Of a stretch of DNA of 64,000 nt, positions 10,562 to 21,783 are shown in pieces. The DNA lies in NCBI GenBank assembly GCA_963969345.1, contig OZ017769.1:9675725-9739724 (forward strand), read 5' to 3'. The DNA comes from Turbatrix aceti (lineage: Eukaryota > Nematoda > Chromadorea > Rhabditida > Panagrolaimidae). The position numbers were made by a program, and so were the translations under genes. Each line of letters starts with the position of its first letter. The stretch's first letter is position 1. Under the pieces are notes generated by a model, which did not search any database, had not been told where the DNA came from, and was given only the letters and a program-made list of their open reading frames with translations.

Positions 10562-12410
10562 CTACTGACGCTGCTGCTGTGGCTGGCCTACAGGCTGTTG
10601 AACGTTACGATACTGCTTGGACTGATATGGGACCTGTTGCTGGAGGTGTTGCGGGTGCAGAGGGGCGGGCGGAGACAGGACCTGTTGCTCGGCCAACGCC
10701 TGCGCCTGGGCCTTCGCTGCCTGAGCGTCGGCCTGAGCCTGGGCCTGGATGAGCGCCTGCTGCTGTTGAATTTGGTAATCGAGGGATTCTTCGGGGAATT
10801 CGAGTTCCCAGATGCGCTTCAAGTGCTTGCCTTTGACGTCACGGGGCGCGCCGAAGGATGTCATGCCCTGAAACGGGGGATATGTGCGATTTTTAAAACT
10901 GAATGCGGTCGATTGGAAATACAAAAAATGCTTGACATTTTATGAGTTAGTAAAAAAATAAAAATTTTGATTGATAGAAGAACAGTTAGTAGCCCTAAAA
11001 TAAACGTTTTTCCGAATCTTATAGGTTTTTAGAGAATCAGATTTTGTATTGAAAAAGTACAAAGATTAACATGTGTTTTTTTGAAAAATTTATTTATAAT
11101 ATATATTTATAAAATAAATTTTTCAAAAAAATACACTGTGTCATCATGGAATCCATGTTGCGCGAATTTTTGTAACAAACATAATAGAATTTTTTGTGTT
11201 GGTAAATATAAAACTGATCACTTGCGTACTTTCATATTTTAGACACAAAAGCACCTTTTTAAATTTTTTTAAAAATATAAAAAATTACTTTTGAAATTAT
11301 TAATGGATAAAAATATTTACTTTTTGTGACTCAAATTTGTTGGTACCACTTTGAAGTCGAATGAGATTGTCGTGATTTCGCTGGTCATCAATCGTCCATC
11401 GCTTCCCGTTGTCCGCAAAGACAATGCTAGTCTGCGTGTTTCGCGGAGTGCCAAAACCCGTCATGCCCTAAAGGTACGCGGACGGTTACAGGCACAAAAG
11501 AGAGTGGACAAAGACCACACCAACAAATTAAAAATACAACTGCTTTTGCGTAAGAATTAAAAAAACACTCACTTTTTGTGAATCAAACTTGTTGGTGCCG
11601 CTCTGGAGAGGCACAATGCCGTCGGTCTGACGAAGCTGTGCCAGAGTCCATCGACCGTTGCGTGTTCGTCGGCTGTTTTCTGTGGTTACAGGTGCTTCGG
11701 CGACGACAACGTTTAGTTGTTCTGTAACAAAACGTAAACTGAAGTTGAAGTTTGTTTGCAGAAATGAAAATTTTATTTTAACTGTTAGTTTTCTCTAACT
11801 TTTATAAAAAAAAATTCATTATCAATTCTTAAAAACTGATTATTTGTAATCAAAAACGTTGAAAGTGTTGAAAAAATTTTACTTGTAAAAAAGCAAACTT
11901 TTGTTTTTTAGCATCATGGAGACAGGGACAGTGCACTGCACTGCAGTGTTCCGTTCTGGCCAAAATCGACTCTCGACTCTCGACTCTGACTCTGACTCTC
12001 GGAGTCAGAGTCAGAGTCAAAGAGTTTACTCTGACATGAGTCGGAGTCAGCGGAACACTGAACAGGGGGAAAAACTGATGGTTTTCGTCCATCACATGAG
12101 TAAAAATTGCTCGAATGAAATGTTTCGCAAAAAAAGCTTCGATTGAGGTAACAGACAAAAAAGAATCAAAACAGTTCAACAAAGCATAGTTTCAATAAAA
12201 ATTATATAAAAAAATTAAACTTCGGGGCTGTATTTTTTTTAATGTTAACACAGCGACGATGGGAAGAAGAAATCGCGACCAAAACGAATCGAGACATTTA
12301 CGCCTACGTGGACGTCATTTGTGCCTCCTAACATCTGGTCTAATGATAACTAACCACTGAGTAATGGTGAAATAAATAAATAAAATGGTTTCTGATAACT
12401 TACCAGGCAT
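10562..12410 (-). CDS. Small calponin-repeat (CLIK/UNC-87-type) protein
   Basis: Four exons: 12404-12410 (only ATG CCT G), 11573-11721, 11321-11467 and 10562-10867, giving 202 residues. There is no CH domain. The protein has two calponin-family repeats, each with the core LQSGTNKF(D/E)SQK followed by GMT(G/S)FG(T/A)PR. The exon boundary falls at the same place in each repeat (SQK|GMT), which suggests exon duplication. The repeats are preceded by WTLAQLRQTDG and WTIDDQRNHDN. The tail (about residues 125-202) is rich in Gln, Ala and Pro. In nematodes, CLIK-repeat proteins such as UNC-87 bind and bundle actin filaments in muscle. Intron 1 (12403-11722) carries a hAT-like element and a SINE-like repeat. 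The 7-nt first coding exon is the weakest part of the model. Confidence 0.88.
11944..12060. mobile_element. Short CAGTGTTCC-type MITE (copy 1)
   Basis: It starts CAGTGTTCCGTTCTGGCC and ends with the complementary CGGAACACTG; the interior is almost entirely GACTCT/AGAGTC repeats. It belongs to the same family as the copy at 18741-19136 but is only 117 bp. I do not find a clean 8-bp target duplication here. It lies in intron 1 of the calponin-repeat gene. Confidence 0.75.
12290..12384 (+). repeat. SINE-like dispersed repeat with (AAAT)n tail, copy 1
   Basis: About 95 bases run from CGAGACATTTACGCC to a tail of AAATAAATAAATAAA. A near-identical sequence lies on the opposite strand at 28384-28484. 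The short tandem tail at one end is typical of the 3' end of non-LTR retroelements. The 5' limit is uncertain because the second copy ends at CGAGAC. No Pol III boxes are seen. Confidence 0.7.
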
Positions 12411-14339
12411 GTTGATATGAAGTCAGATTGATAAAACTGCGATTCAATAAGATTAGTTCTTTGCTAAAATTGTTGTATTATAAATAAACAAATTTGAAAT
12501 AACTGACGTTTTTAACGCACACACGTGATAAATAAGGACAAAAAACTATTTTTTAAATTAAAACTGGTGACATTTAGTTGCGTTACACGCAAATTTTTTT
12601 AAATGAACGTTTGAAACAAAATTTAACAAATAAAAATAAGTCAAGTTGCCCGATGTCGATCCGCTGCTGTTTGTTTGGGTTTTCCTCTCTCTCTCGTTTT
12701 CTCGTTAGTTCCCAAGCTCACTCACCAGCTTTCTTCTCTTTTTCTGCGGGTTGTGCAGAAAAGCAGGGGTAGCACGCAAGAACTTTGTTGTAAAACGAAC
12801 GAAGTACCGAGTGAATGAATAGCAACCTCCTGGCCTCGGCTGTCAGGAAGGGAGGAGGGGGGCCCGGATCTCGTCACCGCTAGCTTATAGCTTGACGAGA
12901 TCCGCTGGATTTACAAACCAACCCTTCTCGACCTTTTCCGATTGCGCTGGGAAAAGAAAATGAAAATTTATCGGTAAACAAAACAAAGTTGCACAAAAAC
13001 TTGACAGTCTGCCCCACCTCTTACATACATACTAACGTGGCTCACTCAGTCAGGAATAAAAAAAAAAGATCTGCAAGCTGGGGGAAATCCAAAGCTTAGT
13101 TTGCTAAGAACGAGAGACAAAAAAACAGAGCAATGGATGATGATGAAAAGCAGCTTGAGATCCGGGCAACCAAAAAAAATTGGATACTCTTTTGTCGGAT
13201 GCGGGGGATAGGGGGGGATATACGATTGGATTGCTCAGCAGCGCGGGCAGGTAAACCGGCAGGCAGGTTCACCCACAGTCAGGAGGCGTACAGCTAGCTC
13301 AATCACTACTTATCCACCTCTTCATTCTTCCCCTACCGTTTTTTTTTATTTTGAGACTATTCAAACTCACTCACGGATCTCGACATCTCAAGGTTGTATT
13401 GTATAATCATCAGGCTTTTTTTCACACTTTGTTGGCCCACAAACGAGCAAGGTTTATGCATACACATTGATTTTTGAAGTGCTATGATAATATAAATATT
13501 TGGAGTGATAAAAAACAAATGAACTGGGTTAGAAAATGCTAGTTAAGATTGCGCGCAACATGCGGGGTTTTCAAAAAACTGTCTTTCGAAAACAGACGAA
13601 CTTTTTTTTGGTTCCAAAATATAAGAATTTGTTTCCTATAATATTTTTGCGTTTGTTTTGCGCATATGGCTAATTATCACAATAAATCTGTTTATAATAT
13701 TGGCAAGAGAATGGAGCTTCAAACCTGATGCAACAAAATGAAAGGTTGCATGATTGGAATCATATCACGTTTAAATTAATCCATGTTTAATTATTTGTTT
13801 AAATATACTATTTATTTGTTGAAAAAAACTGTTTGAAGTTAAAAAAGGATAAATTGATTGATTGAAAGTTATTTGTAGGATGCAAGGTCGCAAAACTGGG
13901 TAAAATTTAATCCTTGCCACAAAGAAGAGAGAAAAAACATTCATGAGTCCTGGGACTGGGGGTGCAGAGGGGCGATACCAAAAATGTTTGCTTTTGAATT
14001 TTGACCAAAAGCAAACATTTTTGACCATGTTCAGAAAAAAAACTAACAAAAACACCAGCAATAAAAAAGCGGGTGAAACAATAAACTGAAAACATTTTTC
14101 TGTGTTTTCCAAAGGTATACTTATTTTTTGAAAATGTCATAACTGATAACAATCAGTAGAGTTCACTTATTGAAAAACACGAGATTATTAATTTTAAATA
14201 AACTGATCTTACTTGCCAATGACTACTTTATTTAATGTCACGAATAAAATCACTGAAGAATTCTACCAAAACAGGATTGGGATTTGTATCGGCCATGATT
14301 TTGGTTATCACCAATCAAAATTCAATCAAAGTATAATTA
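12411..14339. other. Gene-free region upstream of the calponin-repeat gene
   Basis: Upstream of the calponin gene the sequence at about 12650-13400 is less AT-rich than its surroundings and is probably promoter. It contains a perfect hairpin at 12866-12903 (arms GGATCTCGTCA and TGACGAGATCC). From 13750 on the sequence leads into the 3' side of the phospholipase D gene. No coding exon is seen. Confidence 0.5.
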
Positions 14340-15797
14340 TCAGAAATCACCGAATTTCAAGTCTCGGTATTTCTTGTCAGATGTTCCATTGTTTGGAAAC
14401 TTATCAATTGACGTGCTGTACTGAGAATTCCAATCACGCATGAAAATTTTTTGAACGGCTGCCACTTCGTTTGCCACGGTGTTATTAAGGCCCTGCAGAA
14501 CCATTGAAATGCCCCCGGCAACTGTGAAATAGTCAGCTGACCAATTGCTTGTAGATACAAAAGCGATGTTTTCAGTTACAAGATACTTACTGTGGCTCTT
14601 CCTTTGAATAGTTTTTGTAGAGTTGAATATTTCGTAATTCGGGATTTCGAAAAGTCGGACTTCGATTGATCCTTTGCCTTCCGGAATCGCTGCTTGAAAG
14701 TCCTGCAGAGAACGTAGGAATCCGATAGAAAGCGAAGGCATCCATGAATATTTTGAAATCAAGAGTCGAACGTGGACACGATTATTGTAAACTGCTCGAC
14801 GCAATGCGTCGTCTATGGTAGACCAATAGTAGTTCTTGTTACCGTTAAACAGCGAAGCCGCAGCATACTCCTCACTCGCAACGTGCACAAATTTTTTGGC
14901 ATGATGAATGATGCTGACTATCGTATCTATATCGTCAGCGCGACCGGGTGCTCGAAATTTTGGAGGAGAGACTGTGAAACTTGCTTGAAATTTGTTTAAT
15001 GGCATTTTTTGTGGATGCTTGGGGTTGTACGGAGTGCCATACGCAGCGTCCCACTTCTTGGGAATCTTGGCGTTTTTATTGCCCAAAAACCAGTAAATGT
15101 CAAAAATACGTTCTAAATCGGCGGCCAGACAAGGGCAATCATAAGCTCCAAAGCCAAGTTCTTTGAACATTGTCAGTGCTTTCCAATCCATATTTGCAGA
15201 GCCAATGTAGAATGCCTTGCTGTCAACAATGATCATTTTGGAATGAAGAATGCCACTGGAAAACCATTTTTTAAAGTCTAAAGTTCGAACTTCAACCAAT
15301 TTTTGATCGACTAAACTTTGTATTTCGTATGGTAAATTATCGCCATGGTTGATGGCAATTTGTATCTCAACTCTTGGAATTAAATATGCGGCGGAGAGCA
15401 TTGCGTTGTAAAAAAAAACACCCTGTAACAAATGCTAATATTTTGAGATGCAAAAAAAGCCAAACTTCATCCTGAGGAGCTCCCGTTTCAATTGAGATGT
15501 AACTATTATTGACCAAAAGTGAAAAATAAAAAGCTCCGATGTGAATAGATTTTTGGGCGCGACGCATAAGCTCGATAAGCATTTTTGACGTTTCGTAATT
15601 ATTGAGGTTGGTGTTGTATGTCGTGTTCCGAGGAACGGTTTCGACGACATGAAAGCTAAATACAAAAACTGAACAACTGATACAACAAAATTTTTTTTTT
15701 ACTCGCAAGGTGAATCACATTTCGGGAGCGGAGGCACCTTTTTGGTAGCAAAAGTAGTCGTTGATAATAACAAGAGTAATGGCAAAACCAAATACAT
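14340..15797 (-). CDS. Phospholipase D family protein, PLD3/PLD4 type
   Basis: Three exons (15703-15797, 15466-15655, 14340-15422) give 455 residues. The start chosen opens a signal peptide (MYLVLPLLLLLSTTTFA), followed by PKCDSPCD and ETVPRN, as in PLD3-like proteins. The first catalytic motif is HSKMIIVD followed by GSANMDW. The second is HSKYLVTE followed by STSNWS; Glu instead of Asp at its last position is normal for the PLD3/4 group. Mammalian PLD3 and PLD4 act in lysosomes as 5' exonucleases on single-stranded nucleic acid, and a secretory or lysosomal role is inferred here. The mammalian proteins are type II membrane proteins, while this one looks secreted, because the signal segment is directly followed by an Ala-Thr-Lys site. 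The intron between exons 2 and 3 uses a weak donor (GTTTGG). Confidence 0.9.
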
Positions 15798-17435
15798 CTG
15801 TTTTTCTGAGTTTTAAACCGGTTACAATTTTTTTCTTCGGAAAATGCGAACATAAACCATGGGAAGGAAAAACTTTGACCACTTTTATTTGGAATGAAAC
15901 CTTTGTATAATTTTACAGGGTGCGACCAAAACTTTTGCTTCTCCTGTTACTAAAATTCTGATTAGTAACAGGGAAGTTTCTGTTGTGATTTTTCACAAGA
16001 ATTGAAAAAAATAATACAAACTAAAGGAAACACAAACATGATAAAAATTTTTAATCTTTCAAATCGTATTTCAAAATCATGGTTTTTATAAAAGTACATT
16101 GATAGCTTTTACATTGATATCCTGAAAAAACAAATATTTTTTGCCTATCACTGAAAAAAAACAAACAAGTGTCACTGACAACAAAAAACACAAACTGTAA
16201 TCCAGAATTTTCCAGAATATTTTTGTCAAGGCTACGACGTGGCGCAGGAGCTACTATGATTGACGACGTATTTTTCGTGGTGAAATCCCGATACCTTTCA
16301 CTGTTTTTCTAACTATTGTGATGAGATTTTTTAAGGTCAATAAAGTTTGAATTTTTTATAAATGCTTGTACGTGTTAGTAATAATTTTTTTATAATTGTT
16401 TAAATCTCGTATTTGTAATAATTACTAATTAGAGCGTATTTCAATCTGTATGGCATGCATCAAAAATACGTGATTACGTTCCAAAGAGACGGCTGGAATT
16501 GCATGACCAAAAAACGTACTTTGATCAAAAAACAGAAAAAAAAGTGATAACTTGATGACTCAGTTTTTTAAAAATTACACCCTTGTTTTGTTTTGTCACC
16601 TAGATTACCAGCCCACCTGTTTACTAGCGCACCATTGTGAGCTTTAATGATGAGAAACAACTTTTAAAAGATAAAAAACATTCACTTGTGCTCACGATGT
16701 TGGGGACATGGAAAGCGAGCTTATAATTCATTTCATTTCAATTATTTTACTTTACTTTACTTTACTTTACTTTATTACTCTTACTCGTGCATAATTACTC
16801 ATTACAAAATTAAAGAGACAGTGATGAGTATCGAGATTGCACGAAAAGGGCGCCGTCAATCGTAGCTACCTGCGTCACTTCGTAGTCCTTATTTCAATTA
16901 TTGGCTTTTCTTAATTCATTTTTTATTTTTTTAACTGATATGGGAATCGAAGAACAATGTTTGACATGAATGCAGAAACTGGACATTTTTAATTTAATTA
17001 ATTATTAGTTGAAACTTTCAACTTGAAAGAAAACGTAAAATCATTTGAAAGTGTGATTTTTTAGTGTCAAATTGACACTGTCAATATATTTTTTTATAAA
17101 ACTGACTTCCTCGTCTATATATCATACATCATTCAAAAAAATCATGAACTAAAAAAAGTAAACAATAAATATCATCTGTCGACGTTTTTTTTGCTGTTCG
17201 AAAAATTTTTGTTTAAAACGGAATCACTTTGATGACGGATACAAAAAACGTGTAAAAAAGCCATAAATATGTATTGCACGACGTGTCCATCAAACTTTTT
17301 TGACCCCTTTTAAAAAACGTGTTTTGTCCTTCGGCCCCGCCTTTTTTTCTTTTGCCTGGGCATGACACCGTGACAAATTGCCGACGGTCCCTGGAGTTGC
17401 AATGACAGCGAGCCTTCATTGCCACTCAATGCGCC
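15798..17435. other. Intergenic region between PLD-like and insulin-like genes
   Basis: This is AT-rich and holds the upstream regions of two divergent genes. A dispersed repeat with an (ACTTT)n tract lies at 16747-16890. I see no other gene or RNA. Confidence 0.5.
16747..16890 (-). repeat. Dispersed SINE-like repeat with (AAAGT)n tail, copy 1
   Basis: Read on the minus strand, this copy runs through a unique body (AATCTCGATACTCATCACTG and onward) into CACGAGTAAGAGTAAT and then a run of AAAGT units. The same body and tail occur in plus orientation at 50184-50293. A variable pentamer tail on an otherwise constant body suggests a retroposed short element. A small fragment of the body also occurs near 53013-53040. 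Confidence 0.7.
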
Positions 17436-17777
17436 ATGTCGTCCTCAGCGCTATCGCTATTGCTTTTTGTGTGCCTGCTAGCAGCTACCGTCTCGCAGAA
17501 AGCAGACCAACAACGACTGCTCCTTGCCTCCGGGAGCCAGGGCGAAGGTAGACAGGAGCCGGCACTCAGGCTCTGTGGTCAGTCCTTTGTCGATGCCATC
17601 GATGTCGTCTGCTCGCTCGACGCTTACGGCTCGCTGAGGCCTCCCTTCGTGCCGGGAGCATTCAGAATCTTCGCCGAAGCCTACGTCAACCGCGACGTCT
17701 TCAGCCACGTCCAGCGACAGTGCTGTCGTCACAGCTGTGGATTTTCTGATATCGTGGCTCTTTGTCCTGCACTTTAA
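17436..17777 (+). CDS. Insulin-like peptide
   Basis: This single-exon gene encodes 113 residues. The signal peptide is MSSSALSLLLFVCLLAATVS. A B-chain-like segment has LRLCGQSFVDAIDVVC, which matches the LCG..F...I..VC pattern. The A-chain-like segment has CCRHSCGFSDIVALC, a perfect insulin CC-x3-C-x8-C spacing. The six cysteines in total fit the canonical three-disulphide arrangement. The segment between the two (about 35 residues) has no clear dibasic sites, so it may remain as a linker; NRDVFSHVQRQ precedes the A-chain cysteines. Such peptides are secreted and act on the DAF-2-type receptor in nematodes, as agonist or antagonist. The lack of an intron is notable because many insulin genes have one between B and A regions. 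Confidence 0.9.
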   Translation: MSSSALSLLLFVCLLAATVSQKADQQRLLLASGSQGEGRQEPALRLCGQSFVDAIDVVCSLDAYGSLRPPFVPGAFRIFAEAYVNRDVFSHVQRQCCRHSCGFSDIVALCPAL

Positions 17778-18550
17778 CTGTCAAATTGAATATTGAACAA
17801 AGCCAGTCGACCTTTTTTAAATTTTTGGATTTGACCTGACACAGGCATGAATGACACTGATGCTGTTGATCGCTGCTGGTTAAACTCTACCCCGAAATTT
17901 TTTTGTTGTTGTAAAGATGATAAATATCAAGAATGTGTCAATAAATGCTTGCAGTTCACTAATGATGTAATTTTTTGCCTGAAAGCGGGCATTTTTTTAC
18001 ATTTGAATTAATAATTAAAAAATAAAAAAAAAACAAAAAAAGTCACTGGAAAAAGAATTCCGAAATAAATCATGTAGTTTTTTGCCTGAAAGCGGACATT
18101 TTTTACATTTTAATTCATCATAAAAAAATTTAAAAAAAAGTCACTGACAACTATGTAATTAAAAAAAAAATTTTACAATTTTATAATACACGAATAATCA
18201 CTGACTGAATTGGCGAGCAGTGTTAGTTTTTGGAAAAAAAAATATGTGTTGATTTTTGAAAAAAAACGGTTTATGATGCCACCTGAATGAAATTCTGGTG
18301 TCTGAGCACGTATGTTGTTTCAAAGAAAATACACAAAGTATACACCTAACGATGCCAGCCAAAATAAAATTAATGTCACTATAGTGTGACATAGATCTGT
18401 TATAAAAATATCATACGTGCCGAAAAAAAGTTATTTTTGGTTTTCTGGTAATCACGCGTGAAAATTGTTTCATGATATTTGCGTTTTCCGGAAAACACAT
18501 TATAAAAAATTCGTCATTGTTTTGTGATTTTCGTTTTTTGTTAAAAATTA

Positions 18551-18554
<4 letters not shown>

Positions 18555-18590
<36 letters not shown>
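18555..18590. repeat. Homopolymer A tract, 36 bp
   Basis: An uninterrupted run of 36 A residues on the plus strand. It could be a retroposed poly(A) tail or simple slippage; the sequence just upstream shows no gene. Confidence 0.95.
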
Positions 18591-18594
<4 letters not shown>

Positions 18595-18740
18595 TTAAAA
18601 ATAATTAGACCTTGTGCCGTTCAAGGTTTCATGCAATTCACTATTTTGTAAACTGATAAATATAATCTTGATTGTTTTAAGTATTTAGTAAAACATGGGT
18701 TGAAAGGTTAAAGGTTACAGAACGCAGAATGAGTTACTAC

Positions 18741-19136
18741 CAGTGTTCCGCTCTGGCCAAAATCGACTCTCGACTCTCGACTCTGACTCAGAGTCGAGAG
18801 TCGAGAGTCGAAAGAGTCGACTCTTTCGACTCCGACTCCCAGAATCGACTCTTTGACTCCGAGTTAAAATAGGTTCACAGAAAATGCATCAATAAACGCC
18901 TAAAACTGCGTGCTTTCATCTTTAACGAGTTTTTATTTTACAAAATCAAACATTTTGCATCAAAAATGGCTATAAAAGGGTATTTTTTTCAAAAAAATTT
19001 CATCAAAGAGTCGACTCCAAAGAGTCAAAAGGTCATTTTGTAAAAATCGACTCTCGACTCTGACTCTGACTCTCGACTCTCAGAGTCAGAGTCAGAGTCA
19101 AAGAGTCGACTCTGAGTCGGAGTCAGCGGAACACTG
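18741..19136. mobile_element. hAT-type MITE with GACTCT arrays and intact target duplication
   Basis: This 396-bp element starts CAGTGTTCCGCTCTGG and ends CAGCGGAACACTG. It is flanked by the exact 8-bp direct repeat GTTACTAC (18733-18740 and 19137-19144), the hAT signature. Both ends carry long arrays of GACTCTCGACTC and its complement. The interior (about 18865-19000) is unique AT-rich sequence. There is no transposase, so it is non-autonomous. It interrupts the duplicated mau-2 fragment. Confidence 0.9.
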
Positions 19137-19149
19137 GTTACTACAGCGG

Positions 19150-19345
19150 CTACAACAACCACTCAGCTGTCAAAGCGTGCTCACTTACTCCTCGCCATGA
19201 CGCACGCCCACGCCTGGATCGTTGTATTTGACAGCCCCCTCCTTCGCCGTGATGATGGCTTCGACGTCGCGTGCTCCAAGAGTTCGGGCAACCATGAACA
19301 TGCAAATCGCCTGGGCATCTGCTTCTTGACACTTTGACACTGTCG
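19150..19345 (-). pseudogene. Broken copy of a mau-2 exon
   Basis: On the minus strand the copy reads QAICMFMVARTLGARDVEAI and then ITAKEGAVKYNDP, matching the penultimate mau-2 exon at 22965-23152. Compared with that exon it lacks a few residues before QAIC and has a frame break after NDP, so it cannot encode the intact segment. It has no functional neighbours and is a relic. Confidence 0.8.
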
Positions 19346-20421
19346 ATTGCTGTTCTTTTTGGAAAATGTAAACTTCACTTTTAGGGTCTTGTTAAAATTT
19401 TATTTTTTAACTGAAACGGGATATTGGAAAATGAAACACAACGCAGAGAACAAACAGTTTTTACTCCTGCTTTGTCTTTAATTAACTATCCGATTACTTC
19501 CTGCATTCAACAAGTTTTTGTTGTTTTTTTGACGTCAGGCCAGAAAGCAGACAACGAACACATCCGCAGTGACTTGGTTGGCTCTTTTGTTCTAAATTGT
19601 TGCTAGTTAGGCATGGACAGAATTTTGTAAAAACTGCTTTTAGATGGTGTAGCAAAATATTTATACTGAACGGTACGATCATCAGAAAGGGATTCAGAAA
19701 ATTTACTTTTGGAGTACCATACATAATAAAAAAAACTGGACATCATCATTAATCCATTCAAAACCAAAAAAAATTGTTTGACACGATTCCAAAAATAGTG
19801 TACCGTAGGTTTTGAAAAAAAACACATCAGATAATCGGCGGTGCATATCCGCCATTCATTTTAGACATCACAATAAAAAAACTAAATAGTTGTGCGACAA
19901 ATTACTAGTGCATACCTAAGTGTTCCACCGAAGTGGTTTTTCGTCCTATGTTAAAAAAAGTCGTTGCGGCCATCAAAAACTTGCCACACCCGTTACGAAA
20001 TAATTTTAAAAAACGATTGAATTAAAGCTGTGGAAGAGAACATTTCTTTGAGTAAAAAAACAGTTTACTACATTTATTTATTTATTTACTGTCTTTCTCA
20101 ATGGACCACACTTTAAACTTTGTATTTTTAAAACATTTAGAATTTGTTAATTGCAAATAACTGTGTTTTTTCATTAAAAACAATTATGTTATGATTTTTA
20201 TGAAAATTTGGAAAAGCATGGATAATAACTGCTAACACGTCGTCAGGGTGCAAAATTACAAATGTACAGGATTGTCAGCATCAAAGGGTGCAGTTAAGGT
20301 GGGTGGCACTACGACCAAAATTTGTCTGACATGAGTTTTTTTGCAACAACAACAAAAGCAATTTCTTGTCATATTTATTTACAATTTTTGATTTTATTCG
20401 ACGAAAACAATTTTTGTCATC

Positions 20422-21687
20422 ATGAACTGGACTTCTCTCAATCCACATTTAACTGAAGAATTCTTGCACTATTTTCACGAACTTCAAACTTCCCATCAAA
20501 TTGCATTGATTGGTGCAGTTCTGACAACTTTCTGTGCCACAATGATAAATGGGCTTCTGATTTTTGCAATTCTAAAAGCAAGTTTTCCCCCGACTGTTTT
20601 TTAACCATTTGATGGCGTTTCAGAATTTCAGAAAAACAAGGAAATTGTCATTTATGTTCCTGGCAGTAAATTTACTCATCGGAAGTTTTATTGGAGCCTC
20701 TTTTGAATCAATTTATCTACTTTGCGACGTTTTGAATTTGGGTTACCGCATCAATGTTTACGAAATTTTGAGGCTCGGATACGATTGGGTACTGCTGGCT
20801 GAGAGCCTGATTGTAGGTAATCGCATCGTTATGGTTTTTGCGCCGAACGCTAGCAAACGCGTTTTTACGCCCGGAAAAACCGGGGGCTTCGTTGTGACGT
20901 TTACTTTGTTAGCATTTGCATCCTGGATAGTTTACTTCGGTCAGGGCTGTCGTAGTTACTACGCTTGGCCGATGTACCAATATACGATAACTTGTGACAA
21001 TCCAGACATTTTTGTCAGTAAAGTAAGTTTTTGGACTCTGCAAACCGATTTTGGACGGACGACCCCGCAATTTCACGTTTTGTGCTAACAAAAAGTGTCT
21101 TTTGGGCGTATTTTTCAACATGACTTCTTTTTTGCACAAAAAACACATCAGAAGCCGAATATATTATATATACAAAATCCGGCATCTGAAAAAATTGAAA
21201 GCATTTTTAAAAATCATCCCTTATGGGATGGGATGCTTCAACTTTCCAGCCCAAAACGTAAAATTTCGAGGTCATACCCTCCACTTATTCAAAATCGGAT
21301 TATTATGATACCGGCACTTTTTAGCTGCGCATGTCGATCAAGTTCTTTATAAACTACTTTTTGTGCATCGGAAACTTCATGCTTTACTTTTCAAGCGAAT
21401 ACCAATTGTTCAGCGACAAGTGGAAGCCAGCTCTTTGTATAACGTGGCAGTTCGTCGCAGTCATGAGCATCAACGTATCGACCGTGTTGTTCGATCAAAT
21501 ACTATCATTACCACTGGAACTTCCCTTTTTTGTCTGCTTAATTGAAAACGAAACTTATTGGCTACGATACCTGACACACGGCTTAATTTTGATGTCAAAC
21601 AAATCAATTCGTAAACTGGCCATCAGACTTTTTACTTTTAAGTGCAAACAAAAGGCAAAAGTCTTTGTCGTCCCCCACATTTCTTAA
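20422..21687 (+). CDS. Chemoreceptor-like GPCR (Srx/Srw-like), possibly broken
   Basis: Exon 1 (from 20422) encodes helix 1, HQIALIGAVLTTFCATMING then LLIFAILK. Exon 2 (about 20624-21023) encodes helix 2 (FLAVNLLIGSFIGASF), helix 3 with an NR..MVFAP motif that resembles the Srx pattern NR...F.P, helix 4 and the extracellular Cys loop. Exon 3 (21325-21687) encodes helices 5-7 and a short basic tail. Exons 2 and 3 join in frame. Between exons 1 and 2 the only evident short intron (about 43 bp, GTTTTC...TTTCAG) does not restore the frame, so there is either a one-base frameshift (pseudogene or sequence error) or an unusual splice. The intron at 21024-21324 holds an imperfect inverted repeat. The subfamily call is tentative. 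Confidence 0.7.
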
Positions 21688-21783
21688 CAATGATAAAGGT
21701 TACACGTGGCTGTGATCGATATCACGCTAATCAAGGCTTTATTATTTTTGAAGTAAGCTGATCATCAATAAGTTTTTTTAATA

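Larger units (their letters stand above)
17834..19960. repeat. Decayed duplicate of the 3' end of mau-2
   Basis: Three or four blocks match the region 22225-23465 in the same order: 17834-17975 with 22225-22390 (shared GTCAATAAATGCT.GCAGT), the exon copy at about 19183-19345 with 22973-23135, 19430-19530 with 23240-23310, and a short block near 19870 with 23435. The copy has since received a hAT-like MITE, a 36-bp A run and a local duplication near 17985-18150 (two TTTTGCCTGAAAGCGG units). It lies directly downstream of the insulin-like gene, whose 3' UTR probably runs into it. Confidence 0.65.

Noticed and set aside
11940..12060. Dense GACTCT repeats considered as a CRISPR-like array or satellite
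   Set aside because: They are bounded by CAGTGTTCC terminal inverted repeats and recur in other MITE copies; there are no spacers.
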